Below, one piece after another: positions 15,903 to 25,853 of a DNA stretch of 64,000 nt; the first letter of the stretch is position 1; the number at the start of each line of letters is the position of its first letter. Below the pieces are notes generated by a model. It made no database searches. It was not told where the DNA came from and saw only the letters and a list, made by a program, of their open reading frames with translations. The translations under genes and the position numbers were made by a program. The stretch is from Parabacteroides sp. AD58 (GTDB taxonomy: Bacteria; Bacteroidota; Bacteroidia; Bacteroidales; Tannerellaceae), in NCBI RefSeq assembly GCF_023744375.2, contig NZ_CP146284.1:868001-932000 (forward strand), read 5' to 3'.

Positions 15903-18900
15903 ATGCATACTTACCTTACATCTCTTCTGTTTGTATCTGGATTAGCTTTTGGCGTTGCCACAGCTCAAGCAGAACAACTCTGGACAATTGGTCAGAACGA
16001 TAATCAGGCGACAGGCTTTGCCTTAGCTCCCGATCAATATAAGGACTTTCTGGCTCACGACTTCGGTTATGAAGACCGTTATTTCTTAATCGGATATTCG
16101 GATGCTTCGAAAGATTTTCCGTATGTTATTCCAGGTCCGGCCGACAGTTGGGGTGGAACTGGCGGAACTTCCGGCTGGCGGACACATGAAACCACGCTTC
16201 TATTCGGTATAGACAAGAAACCGGATGCTGGCACTTGGAAACTGATAATTGATGTGCTCGACAATGCGGTTGAACAACCTCCGCTTCTGAAAGTAACAAT
16301 CAACGGAGAATCCTGGAAATTCCAGTTACCCGCCGGCAAAAATGCCCGGTCAATCGAAGGAGATTTGAACGGAACACAAGAAAACCGGATAGAAATTCCT
16401 ATCGACAATGCCCTCATTCATCAGGGCGGTAACGAAATCCGTCTATCCGTTCTGGAAGGTTCGTGGATTCTTTTCGACCAGATCTGTCTGGACAGTCCGG
16501 AAGGTGTTCGCTTGCAAAAGCCCCAAAAGGCATTTATTCGCCGCGCATCTGCTGCCGCATACGAAATAGAACAAAACGGACAACGCTTCCAACCTTTGCT
16601 GATTGATGTGGAAGAGTTGGATAAACAACCGCGTCTATCCGTTGAACTCGACGGGAAATCTATTTTCAGCCAGCGGTTGGATACGGCGCGTTATGTCTTT
16701 GAAGCACCGATGCCGGCAGTAACTGCGCCCAAAGAAAGCCAATATTGCATCCGGATCGACGGGAAAATGGTAGAAAAAGGTACGGTTCTTCGTGAACCTC
16801 AACGACTCCAAACGTATGCTGACTACGTAGATACCCGCATCGGTACCGGACACTCCCGCTGGATGATCGCACCCGGGCCGTGGATGCCTTTCAGCATGGT
16901 AAAGCTCAGCCCCGACAACCAGAATGCAGGCTGGCAGGCGGGTTATCAGCCGACGTTCGAAAACACCGGTTGCTTCAGTCACATCCATGAATGGACGTTA
17001 GGCGGGCTCGGACTGATGCCGACCAACGGAAAGCTGGTTATTCAGGAAGGAGATGAAATGGATCCGGATTCGGGTTACCGCTCTCGTATCCGCAAGCAAA
17101 CCGAACAGGCAGGCATCGGATACTATGCCATCCATCTGGATGATTATGATATCGACGCAGAACTGACGGCTACGACACGCTGCGGATTCCAGCGATATAC
17201 ATTTCCACAAGACCGGGATGGCGCCCGCGTGCTGGTCGATCTTCACATTCCTACTGAATATGATTATGTATTAAGTGATATCGAAATAAAGAAAGTCGGA
17301 CCGAACCGGATTGAAGGTGTCAGTCATCAGCTGTCACGCAATGTATGGAGCAATGATGCCGACCAGGATTACCGGCTTTATTTCGTGCTGGAATTCGACC
17401 AGCCTATTCAGGAAATGGGCGGATGGACAGACGGAACAGTCGTCAAGACAGACCATCTGACAGGAAAAGACCTGAAAGATGCCGGTCTCTTTCTGCAGTT
17501 TGACGTCAGAGAGAACCCAGTTGTACAGGTCCGTTCCGGTATTTCGTTAGTAAGCCTCGAGAATGCCGCTCTCAATCTGAAGACAGAAATCAGCGAACCC
17601 TTCGGCTGGAGCTTCGAAGCCGTACGAGATCACCAGCGAGCTGTCTGGAACGAATTATTCGGCCGCGTGGAAATCTTTACAGCCGACCGCCAGGAGAAAG
17701 TTCGTTTCTATAATAATATGTATCGGGCGCTCTGCAGCCGGAACACATGGAGCGATGTAAATGGTCAATGGATCTCGACAGATAAGAAAATTCATCAGCT
17801 GGCCAACCAGGACGACGTAGCCTTAGGATGTGACGCCTTCTGGAATACATTCTGGAACTTGAACCAGTTTTGGAACTTGGTAACTCCCGAATGGAGTCAT
17901 CGGTGGGTGAACTCTCAACTTGCCATGTACGATGCCAACGGATGGCTGGCAAAAGGTCCGGCAGGCATGAATTATATTCCGGTGATGGTTGCCGAGCACG
18001 AAATACCACTGATTGTAGGCGCCTATCAAATGGGCATTCAGGATTTTGATACAGACAAAGCTCTTGAAGCCATGATAAAGATGCAAACGACACCTTCGCA
18101 GAAAGTATTTGCCGGATATGCCGGGAACCGTGATCTGGAAGCCTATCTCAAATATCAATATGTGCCATCCGACTTGGGCCGTTTCTCCAATTCCCTGGAA
18201 TATGCTTTCGACGACTGGACAGTCGGCCAATTTGCCAAAGCCATCGGAAACGAAAAGGTTTATAAGGAATTCAACCAACGCGGCTCGTGGTGGAAACATG
18301 TAATTGAACCGAAGTCAGGCTTTGCTACCTTGAAAGACAGCAAAGGAAAATGGGCCGCCGACTTTGACCCGTTCCGTTCAGGAGCTAATCACCATTATGT
18401 AGAAGGGAATGCCTGGCAACTCACCTATTTCGTTCCACAAGATGTCCCGGCATTGGCAGCAGCCATTGGCAAAGACCGCTTCATCGAACGGCTGGAATGG
18501 GGATTTCAAGCCAGCGAACCTTGGAGATACAACGCACCCAACGATCAATACTGGGATTTTCCGGTCGTACAGGGCAATCAGCAGTCCATGCATTTTGCCT
18601 TCCTGTTTAACTGGGTCGGAAAGCCCTGGCTTACCCAGAAATGGAGCCGGTCCATCATTGACCGTTATTATGGTTCTGGTATAGCCAATGCCTATCTTGG
18701 AGATGAAGACCAGGGACAAATGAGCGCGTGGTTCATTATGGCAGCTGTCGGACTTTTCCAGACAGATGGAGGTTGCCAGACAGAACCTGTTTACGAAATA
18801 GCCAGTCCGCTATATGAAAAGATAGTTCTCCATCTCGATCATCGGTATGGAAGAGGAAAAGAATTTATCATCGAAGCCAGAAATGCTTCCCGAAAGAATA

Positions 18901-19031
18901 AGTATATACAATCTGCCGTGCTTAATGGAAAGGAACTGAACTCATTTAAGTTTCCGGCAGCTGAATTACTGAAAGGAGGAAGTCTGGTTTTGGAAATGAG
19001 TGAGAAACCAAATAAAAACTGGAGTAAATAA
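15903..19031 (+). CDS. GH92 alpha-mannosidase with N-terminal beta-sandwich domain
   Basis: 1042 residues with a signal peptide (about 1-23, ending AQAE). Residues about 25-200 form a beta-sandwich resembling domain III of PL4 rhamnogalacturonan lyases (FDQICLDSPEG at its end), likely for carbohydrate binding. The GH92 catalytic region starts at about 305 (YVDTRIGTG) and includes HYVEGNAWQ (general-acid Glu region) and DEDQGQMSAW near the C-terminus. GH92 enzymes are calcium-dependent exo-alpha-mannosidases acting on host N-glycans or yeast mannan. Longer than the usual 750 or so residues because of the N-terminal domain. No SusC/SusD pair is adjacent, so the linkage acted on cannot be inferred from context. 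Confidence 0.92.
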   Translation: MHTYLTSLLFVSGLAFGVATAQAEQLWTIGQNDNQATGFALAPDQYKDFLAHDFGYEDRYFLIGYSDASKDFPYVIPGPADSWGGTGGTSGWRTHETTLLFGIDKKPDAGTWKLIIDVLDNAVEQPPLLKVTINGESWKFQLPAGKNARSIEGDLNGTQENRIEIPIDNALIHQGGNEIRLSVLEGSWILFDQICLDSPEGVRLQKPQKAFIRRASAAAYEIEQNGQRFQPLLIDVEELDKQPRLSVELDGKSIFSQRLDTARYVFEAPMPAVTAPKESQYCIRIDGKMVEKGTVLREPQRLQTYADYVDTRIGTGHSRWMIAPGPWMPFSMVKLSPDNQNAGWQAGYQPTFENTGCFSHIHEWTLGGLGLMPTNGKLVIQEGDEMDPDSGYRSRIRKQTEQAGIGYYAIHLDDYDIDAELTATTRCGFQRYTFPQDRDGARVLVDLHIPTEYDYVLSDIEIKKVGPNRIEGVSHQLSRNVWSNDADQDYRLYFVLEFDQPIQEMGGWTDGTVVKTDHLTGKDLKDAGLFLQFDVRENPVVQVRSGISLVSLENAALNLKTEISEPFGWSFEAVRDHQRAVWNELFGRVEIFTADRQEKVRFYNNMYRALCSRNTWSDVNGQWISTDKKIHQLANQDDVALGCDAFWNTFWNLNQFWNLVTPEWSHRWVNSQLAMYDANGWLAKGPAGMNYIPVMVAEHEIPLIVGAYQMGIQDFDTDKALEAMIKMQTTPSQKVFAGYAGNRDLEAYLKYQYVPSDLGRFSNSLEYAFDDWTVGQFAKAIGNEKVYKEFNQRGSWWKHVIEPKSGFATLKDSKGKWAADFDPFRSGANHHYVEGNAWQLTYFVPQDVPALAAAIGKDRFIERLEWGFQASEPWRYNAPNDQYWDFPVVQGNQQSMHFAFLFNWVGKPWLTQKWSRSIIDRYYGSGIANAYLGDEDQGQMSAWFIMAAVGLFQTDGGCQTEPVYEIASPLYEKIVLHLDHRYGRGKEFIIEARNASRKNKYIQSAVLNGKELNSFKFPAAELLKGGSLVLEMSEKPNKNWSK

Positions 19032-19072
19032 ATGTATGAAGCCTTAACGCAGTCGTGTATGTCGCGACGAAG

Positions 19073-19112
19073 AACGAGGATGCGTTGCTCTTAACGTATC
19101 CTCGTTTTAATA
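19073..19112. terminator. terminator between convergent GH92 and GT2 genes
   Basis: 14-bp stem with one G-T pair (arms 19073-19086 and 19093-19106, 6-nt loop), followed by TTTTAAT on the plus strand. It probably ends the GH92 transcript and may serve the opposing operon too. Confidence 0.7.
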
Positions 19113-19142
19113 TTATAGGAATCACAGCAATACCGAAAATGG

Positions 19143-20135
19143 CTATGACTCTTTCTCCTGATTATCATCCTGCCATTCAGTCGTTTTATCCACCAGATAG
19201 CGAGGCCGTTTTTTCACCTCCTTATAGATTTTCCCGATATATTCGCCGATAATGCCGATAGCCGTCATCATCGAGCCGCCAATCAGCCACAACGAAACCA
19301 ATATGGAAGTCCAGCCCGGAATAGTTTCACCTTCCCAATAAACTGCAATCGCATAAATGATCACACCGACAGAGATCAGGATGAACAAAAGGCCCAACAG
19401 AACGATGCCCTGCAAAGGACGTATGGAAAAAGAAGTGATGCCTTCAGCCGCGAAACTCAGCATTTTACACAACGGATATTTGGATTGGCCGGCCGGTCTT
19501 TTCTGTCGGTCATAATAAACCATAGCCGACGGGAAACCCAAAGAACTGACCAGACCACGCAAGAACAGATTCCGCTCAGGATATTGCAGCAACGCCTGCA
19601 AAGCCCGGTTGCTTATCAGGCGAAAGTCGGCATGATTATAGATAATGTCTCCGGTCAGGCTGCCCATTACTTTATAGAACAGCTGGGCAGAAAAACGCTT
19701 TAAGAAAGTATCTGACTTCCGCTCTTTCCGGATGCCATACACAATATCAATACCCTGCAAATAATACGTCAGCATCTGAGGTATCACCCGAATATCATCC
19801 TGTAAATCGGCATCGACCGAAATAGTCACATCCGAACGGTCAACAGCATATTCCAATCCGGCCCACAACGCTTGCTGATGTCCGGAATTATGCACCAACT
19901 TCAATCCGGAGATTTCTTTATGCTTCAGCGCAAATGCCTCAATCATCTGCCAGGTGTTGTCGGTGCTGCCATCATCGACAATAAGAATATGTCCGACAGA
20001 TACCAATTGCTGCTGCTTCAGCAAAGCCAGCATATCAGTCAGACGATGAATGGTCTCCGGTAAGACTTCCTCTTCATTATAACAGGGAACGATGAGTAAC
20101 AACCGAGGTATATGTTTCATGGTCAAATTCTCCAT
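19143..20135 (-). CDS. GT2 glycosyltransferase, DPM1/GtrB-like
   Basis: 330 residues. The GT-A fold motifs are clear: PCYNEEE (about 17), VDDGSTDNTW (about 51) and the metal-binding DADLQDD (about 104). Two membrane helices near the C-terminus (about 235-260 and 270-295) fit the GtrB/DPM1-like group, which moves a sugar from a nucleotide donor onto undecaprenyl phosphate. It is the last gene of a minus-strand block with MBOAT and two SGNH proteins, 8 bp from the MBOAT gene, pointing to surface glycan decoration. MKHIP five residues in is an alternative start. Confidence 0.88.
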   Translation of the reverse strand: MENLTMKHIPRLLLIVPCYNEEEVLPETIHRLTDMLALLKQQQLVSVGHILIVDDGSTDNTWQMIEAFALKHKEISGLKLVHNSGHQQALWAGLEYAVDRSDVTISVDADLQDDIRVIPQMLTYYLQGIDIVYGIRKERKSDTFLKRFSAQLFYKVMGSLTGDIIYNHADFRLISNRALQALLQYPERNLFLRGLVSSLGFPSAMVYYDRQKRPAGQSKYPLCKMLSFAAEGITSFSIRPLQGIVLLGLLFILISVGVIIYAIAVYWEGETIPGWTSILVSLWLIGGSMMTAIGIIGEYIGKIYKEVKKRPRYLVDKTTEWQDDNQEKES

Positions 20136-20143
20136 AGCTCACA

Positions 20144-21703
20144 TCAGAACTGAAAATAAATAAAAGGTTGAACACCGGCACTCTTAAATTGGACAACGGT
20201 CAAGATCGCCAACGACAACAGCAAGGCCTGCACCACCAAAGGCGAATCGGTGACCCACTTTTGCAAGTACATTTCAATCCGCTTAGGAATAAAATGAAAG
20301 ACATAGCCTATTATCATCAACGCGAAAACACCTTTGTAACCCGAAACAAACTGGAGAAAGACTTCCGGATGGAAGTTGGAGACTATTTGAGTCAGCATCT
20401 CTCCTACCTTCTGCATCGAATCAGCCCGGAATAAAATCCATCCGAAACAGACCAGGTGAAAGGTGATAAAAACACCCACGACACGACGCAAGGGCGTCAT
20501 TTCATTTCCAACTTTCTTGAAACTGGAGAAAGCAGCCATAACAGCTTTATGAATGGCCAAGGCTACGCCATGCAAGGCGCCCCAAAGAATAAAACGCACA
20601 GAAGCGCCGTGCCACAGACCGCCCAACAACATGGTCAGGATCAGATTGACATAGGTGCGCCTTTTTCCCTTCCGGTTTCCGCCCAGCGAGATATACAAAT
20701 AGTCTTTCAGCCAGCTCGACAATGAAATATGCCACCGCCTCCAGAATTCAGTAATCGTTGCCGACTGGTAAGGAGAATCAAAGTTGATATTAAAGCGGAA
20801 TCCTAAAAGAAGAGCTATTCCGATGGCCATATCCGAATAGCCGGAAAAGTCGCAATAGATTTGCAATGTATATCCATATACACCCATCAGATTCTCTAAC
20901 CCCGTATACAAAGCCGGAGCATCGAAAACCCGGTCAACAAAGTTCAGACTAATATAGTCGGATATCACACATTTCTTAAACAAACCGCAAACGATAAGGA
21001 ATATGCCTTCGCCAAATTCATCTCTCGTCACAATCGGATTCCGGTAGATCTGCGGGATAAAATCACGTGCCCGCACAATCGGCCCCGCCACCAACTGCGG
21101 GAAAAACGATACATAGAACACATAATCGATCCAGCGATTAAGAGGCTGGATACGGCCCCGGTACACATCAATTACATAACTGATGCTTTGAAAAGTAAAG
21201 AAAGAAATTCCTACAGGGAGAAATATCTGCAAAGGAGCAACTTCCAGCGAAGCCCAAGGCTGGTAATGAAACCACACACCCAGTTCGCGCAAGAAAGACG
21301 AACCCAAATCTAACAGGAAATTGAAATACTTGAAATAAGCTAACATTCCTAAATTGACACAAAGGCTCAGCGTCACCATGCACTTTTTCTTCCAGGTTTC
21401 ATCCAGACGCGTCATGATCCGGGCGATCAGAAAATCAGAACTGGCCGTAAAGATCAGTAGTCCAAACCACAAGCCACTGCTCTTATAATAGAAATAAAGA
21501 GAGAACAGAGTCACGTATATAATCCGTGCCAGCGTATGTTTCCACAATGCCACGTAGAATAAAGAGAATATACAGAACAAACAGAAAAACAATCCGCTGC
21601 TGAACAACATCGGTTCTTCGGGATGATATACCAACAGATCACCCAGCTTGCTCCACGAAAGTCCGTCAAAAAGTCCCGTCTGCATCATCATTAATGCATT
21701 CAT
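20144..21703 (-). CDS. MBOAT O-acyltransferase (AlgI/PatA-like)
   Basis: 519 residues with about ten to twelve membrane helices. The MBOAT signature is present: TITEFWRRWHISLSSWLKDY (about 318-337) and GGLWHGASVRFILWGALHG (about 362) with the conserved catalytic His. Members pass acyl groups across the membrane to be placed on polysaccharide or peptidoglycan by an SGNH-type partner. Two SGNH genes sit directly upstream, the nearer one overlapping by four bases, so the set forms a likely O-acetylation system. Confidence 0.92.
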   Translation of the reverse strand: MNALMMMQTGLFDGLSWSKLGDLLVYHPEEPMLFSSGLFFCLFCIFSLFYVALWKHTLARIIYVTLFSLYFYYKSSGLWFGLLIFTASSDFLIARIMTRLDETWKKKCMVTLSLCVNLGMLAYFKYFNFLLDLGSSFLRELGVWFHYQPWASLEVAPLQIFLPVGISFFTFQSISYVIDVYRGRIQPLNRWIDYVFYVSFFPQLVAGPIVRARDFIPQIYRNPIVTRDEFGEGIFLIVCGLFKKCVISDYISLNFVDRVFDAPALYTGLENLMGVYGYTLQIYCDFSGYSDMAIGIALLLGFRFNINFDSPYQSATITEFWRRWHISLSSWLKDYLYISLGGNRKGKRRTYVNLILTMLLGGLWHGASVRFILWGALHGVALAIHKAVMAAFSSFKKVGNEMTPLRRVVGVFITFHLVCFGWILFRADSMQKVGEMLTQIVSNFHPEVFLQFVSGYKGVFALMIIGYVFHFIPKRIEMYLQKWVTDSPLVVQALLLSLAILTVVQFKSAGVQPFIYFQF

Positions 21704-23085
21704 AATTCACCCTCCACTTGCTGATTTAGTTTTACATCTTGCCCGAGATGAGCATTATAGGCATTCATCAATGCCCGATACAATAATACACCCTGATCCT
21801 CATAACCACGTTGAGTAAAATGAATCCGGTCTTTACTCATCAAATGCTGAGTGTACCACTTGCGACATGAGTTCTTTCCTCCAGTAGCCGTAAACAGATC
21901 CCAGCAGGCAATGCCTTCTTCACGGGCTATCTGCCTCAAGGCAGCAGCTGCTTTTTCAGTATTTACATTCCTGACATAAACCCGTTTTTTCTTGACATAG
22001 GTTCTTTTATAACATTCTGGAGGAGTCGTGAGCAGAATCTCGGTCTGCGGCATGACTTCTTTCACCAGCGACAGAAACCGATGCACTTGTTCACTAAATT
22101 CAAGACCGGAGAAATTCCGACCGAAGGTTTCATTCGTTCCAAGCGATATGATCAAAAGCTGAGGCCTAAGCAAAGAAAGCCGCTGCAGATATTCCTTATC
22201 CGTGTAATTCACATACATAGCCCCATTCACACCAATCGAATGATACAGAATGCCAGGCTTGCCATTTGTCAATGAAAACCCATAATAGGTATTATTAAAC
22301 GACGAAGCCGGCAACAACACATCTGTGCCCTGCTTACGCCGCGTACTGTGAAGCAGCAACGTATCGGTCATACGACTCAATCGGAAAGTATCTGCTTTTA
22401 CTCCAGTATATACAGAATCAGCCAAAGACGCTTCCGCTATCTGTTTACTCTCATCCGTAGGAAGCATGGGCATGGCATTATAACGCCGGTACAAAATAGC
22501 CTGATTAAAAGCATAACCTGCCCCATTATTCGGAGCCATCCGCACATTCAGATTAATGGAAGAAGACATGCTCCTGACTCCTATTCCACCCATTCCAACG
22601 GAGGTTTTCCGTTTCCGCTGGATGCAGCGCCCGGCAATCCAATCCCGAACAGAAGAGGTAATAAAATAGTCATCCGGCTCATTCGTACGGCTTAACTTAA
22701 ACGGAGCTACCCAGCCTCTGCCGGCATTTCCGAATTCATGCTGGAGCAAGCGCATGACTTTACCACTGTATTTGCCGGCCTGAATATGGGAATCACCCAG
22801 ATGAACGATTGTCAATACCGTATCTTTTCCTGCCTTCAACGAGTCAAGCAGAGAAAAGAAGTGCATCAAGGAATGTGTACTATCCGACGGAAATGATAAA
22901 GTATCACATCCTTCCACCAACATTCCCGGCAGCGGTAAAGGAAGTTCTACGGCTGTTGGCTCCACATTTCGAGATTCATCTTGCTGAGAATGTAGTAACG
23001 ACTGAGCCCAGACTGACACAGTAAATATAATACCAACGGCGACACCTCCAATTCGCAACCAATTATTCCTGTCCTGCACTTTCAT
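21700..23085 (-). CDS. SGNH/GDSL hydrolase-like protein, exported
   Basis: 461 residues with an N-terminal membrane helix or uncleaved signal (about 10-30). SGNH blocks are visible: LGDSHIQ (block I, nucleophile Ser, about 97), SLGTNET (block III) and DRIHFT near the C-terminus (Asp-His pair). Members act as acetyltransferases or esterases on cell-surface glycans in the periplasm. The gene overlaps the MBOAT gene by ATGA and the upstream SGNH gene by 23 bp, so all are co-translated. Confidence 0.87.
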   Translation of the reverse strand: MKVQDRNNWLRIGGVAVGIIFTVSVWAQSLLHSQQDESRNVEPTAVELPLPLPGMLVEGCDTLSFPSDSTHSLMHFFSLLDSLKAGKDTVLTIVHLGDSHIQAGKYSGKVMRLLQHEFGNAGRGWVAPFKLSRTNEPDDYFITSSVRDWIAGRCIQRKRKTSVGMGGIGVRSMSSSINLNVRMAPNNGAGYAFNQAILYRRYNAMPMLPTDESKQIAEASLADSVYTGVKADTFRLSRMTDTLLLHSTRRKQGTDVLLPASSFNNTYYGFSLTNGKPGILYHSIGVNGAMYVNYTDKEYLQRLSLLRPQLLIISLGTNETFGRNFSGLEFSEQVHRFLSLVKEVMPQTEILLTTPPECYKRTYVKKKRVYVRNVNTEKAAAALRQIAREEGIACWDLFTATGGKNSCRKWYTQHLMSKDRIHFTQRGYEDQGVLLYRALMNAYNAHLGQDVKLNQQVEGEL

Positions 23086-24508
23086 AAAACTCCATTTCAG
23101 ACATTAAGGCATCCATCAGGATACGGGCTAACTGCCGTCCACCACCAAATCCAAGATGCGTATAATCTTTACTTGCCCAATTATTTTCCACATAACGGAC
23201 CATACTGTTTTTCCCGCCCATAGCACCGTACGTATTCCAGAACGGCACTCCGGCTCTTTTGGCGGCCTGTCGCTGGGCATGCAAGAGTGCCAAAACGGAA
23301 GGCATGGTATAAAAGGTTCCGTTTTCCTGACGACTCCGATCTGAAACACCCATCAACATCACGTCGGCCGTCGGAAAACAATGGCGGATATGATGTATTA
23401 CCTTCTCCATTCGCTTTCCATACCATCCATATTGCATAACACTGTCGTTAGCTACATTCAAGCCATATTGCAAGATGATCAGATCGTACGGACGAATATC
23501 ATTCAGCGCAAGACAGCGTACCGAATCCAGCCGTTCCAATATCAGACCTGAATTCCCACGCATAGAGAAGTTATCAATAACAACACCTTCTGCATTTTCC
23601 ATCGCTACACCTAAAGCCCTAAATCCCGTTGCCTGAGAAAAATCAAAGCTAGCCTTGTTAATGATACCGTTCCATTCATACTGAGCCATTATCTGTGTGG
23701 AAGGTAAACTGACTCGCAAAGAATCCGACCTTCCATCAATCGAAACACTAACCTGCGTCGAAAGATTATTCTCATAGATCAGTTTTAAGGAAGAAACAGA
23801 ATCCAATTCAGGGTACTTATTTGTCGACTCTATCGAGAAAGAAGCCTTGTCAGCTTCCGCTTCAAAGGTCAGGCAACTCAATGTATAGGCGTGTTCATGA
23901 TCCGTCAGCATCGACCAGGTTGTCCAGCCCTTAGGAGTTGTCTTTACCGTCGGCCGATACTGGGCTGCTGGAGAAGAAATAGGCACAAAGCCAACACCGC
24001 GGCCACCAAACCTCTTCTGCATCAATGAGCGCAAATCAGCCACCAGAATATCTCCTTCTATAAACGAATCGCCCATAAAGCCGATCCGTACCGGTCGGTT
24101 TAAAGATGTCCGGTTCCGCAAAGCCGTAAAGAAACGGTTCAATCCGATATGACCAACAGAATAGTCTTCGATCCGTATCCCCGTAGAATCAGCCCCGTCA
24201 ACAGCATACAAGGCTTTGTATAAAGAATCTCGCAAAGCCAGTGCAGCAGAATCAATTCCTACTTTTTCTTGGGCAAGACGCTGTAAAGCAACGGAATCAA
24301 CAGCTAAAGTATCTTCTTCCAACCATGACTGCTGCATCGTATCTATGGCTGCTATCATTGATTTCTCTCTCAAATCAGAAAACAAATCAATATGTTTTAC
24401 CTGAAAACCGGCAATCTTTTCAGGCAAATAATAGAATGCACAACAGAAAACAAATGTAAGAAATAATAGCAGTAATAACCTGCTTAACCGATTTTCTACA
24501 ATCATCAA
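23063..24508 (-). CDS. second SGNH/GDSL-family protein, membrane-anchored
   Basis: 481 residues, anchored by an N-terminal helix (about 9-28). SGNH motifs: GFMGDSFIEG (about 145), LQYGLN (block III region) and SKDYTHLG with Asp and His (about 450). It pairs with the downstream SGNH protein; having two such proteins next to one MBOAT is a recurring Bacteroidales arrangement. It begins the minus-strand block 46 bp downstream of the MATE gene. Confidence 0.85.
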   Translation of the reverse strand: MMIVENRLSRLLLLLFLTFVFCCAFYYLPEKIAGFQVKHIDLFSDLREKSMIAAIDTMQQSWLEEDTLAVDSVALQRLAQEKVGIDSAALALRDSLYKALYAVDGADSTGIRIEDYSVGHIGLNRFFTALRNRTSLNRPVRIGFMGDSFIEGDILVADLRSLMQKRFGGRGVGFVPISSPAAQYRPTVKTTPKGWTTWSMLTDHEHAYTLSCLTFEAEADKASFSIESTNKYPELDSVSSLKLIYENNLSTQVSVSIDGRSDSLRVSLPSTQIMAQYEWNGIINKASFDFSQATGFRALGVAMENAEGVVIDNFSMRGNSGLILERLDSVRCLALNDIRPYDLIILQYGLNVANDSVMQYGWYGKRMEKVIHHIRHCFPTADVMLMGVSDRSRQENGTFYTMPSVLALLHAQRQAAKRAGVPFWNTYGAMGGKNSMVRYVENNWASKDYTHLGFGGGRQLARILMDALMSEMEFYESAGQE

Positions 24509-24554
24509 TTCAAATCTCCTATTAAGTCCGCAAAAATAGATAATCTATTTTAAT

Positions 24555-25853
24555 TCACCTCTCTGATTTCAACAGAATCTTTCGTGCCAGTCCGGTTTGT
24601 ACCAACCCACGCAAGAACAAATAAACGATAAATGCCATCCACAAAGCATGGTTTTCCATTTGTTGCTGTAACAATCCTTGTAAAATGAAGAATGAGGCTG
24701 AAGCAACCAACATCGAATACAGCATCTGACGGGAAGCTGTAGCACCAATATAGATTCCATCCCATAAAAAGGCCGCCATACCGGCTAAGGGAATAGCCAA
24801 CACCCAATAGAAATAGTCTGAAGAGGCATTTAATACTTCTCGTTCGTTCGTCAACAAACCTAAGAACGAACTTCCTCCTATACCATATAATAAGGTAAAG
24901 GTAAGCGCCAATCCGATGCCCCAAGCAAACAAAGCTCGGATCATACGTTCCAAGTCCGCCCGATTATGTGCACCAACATAACGACCGGTCAAGGCTTCTC
25001 CAGCATAAGCAAAGCCATCCATGATGTATGAATATAAAGTGAACAGCTGCATCAACAACGTATTTACCGCCAAGATGACATCACCTTGTTCAGCTCCCCG
25101 GGAAGTAAAATAAGTCGTCACCGCAACCAGACATAAGGTCCGAAAGAAAATATCCCGATTCAATATGAAAAAGGAACGCATGGCCTCATAGTCAGTCAAC
25201 ATTTTCCAGTTCAATTTTGGCCATAATCGGCGATAATAACCATACCATAATAACGAAGCCATCAGTAATCCGGCATATTGGGCAACCAGTGTTCCCATGG
25301 CAACGCCTGCTACTCCTCGGTTCCAGACAAATACAAAGAATAAACTGGCTGCTATATTGACCACATTTTGTGTAATAGCTATGTACATCGGAAAACGGGA
25401 ATTCTGCATTCCCACAAACCAGCCCGCAAAACTGTATAAACCCAATACAGCCGGAGCGCCCCATATACAAATCCGGAAATAAAGAGAAGCCAGTTCTTTG
25501 ATTGCTGGTGTGGCATCAATCAACATAAATGCGACTTTAAGGATTGGATATTGTAACAGAATCAGCAATAAACCCAATCCAAAGGCTATTCCTACTGAAC
25601 GGACAAACGACAGGATGACTTCAGCCAAATCACGCCTTCCATAGGCTTGGGCAGTTAGTCCACTGGTTCCCATCCGCAGAAAGCCGAAAATCCAATAGAT
25701 CATACTGAACAACATACCACCCACGGCAATGGCTCCAATGTAAGTAGCAGAGCCCAAATGTCCCACAATGGAAACATCCACCAAACCGAGCAGTGGAACA
25801 GTAATGTTTGATATAATCGAAGGAACAGCCAGTCCCAATATCCGTTTGTTCAT
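24555..25853 (-). CDS. MATE-family efflux transporter (DinF-like)
   Basis: 432 residues with about twelve membrane helices and the MATE repeat pattern (SIVGHLGSATYIGA near 28; GTSGLTAQAYGRRD near 62; GRYVGAHNRADL near 290). MATE proteins export drugs or metabolites with Na+ or H+ as driving ion. The start overlaps the upstream rhomboid stop by ATGA, so both are in one unit. The substrate cannot be read from the sequence. Confidence 0.9.
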   Translation of the reverse strand: MNKRILGLAVPSIISNITVPLLGLVDVSIVGHLGSATYIGAIAVGGMLFSMIYWIFGFLRMGTSGLTAQAYGRRDLAEVILSFVRSVGIAFGLGLLLILLQYPILKVAFMLIDATPAIKELASLYFRICIWGAPAVLGLYSFAGWFVGMQNSRFPMYIAITQNVVNIAASLFFVFVWNRGVAGVAMGTLVAQYAGLLMASLLWYGYYRRLWPKLNWKMLTDYEAMRSFFILNRDIFFRTLCLVAVTTYFTSRGAEQGDVILAVNTLLMQLFTLYSYIMDGFAYAGEALTGRYVGAHNRADLERMIRALFAWGIGLALTFTLLYGIGGSSFLGLLTNEREVLNASSDYFYWVLAIPLAGMAAFLWDGIYIGATASRQMLYSMLVASASFFILQGLLQQQMENHALWMAFIVYLFLRGLVQTGLARKILLKSER

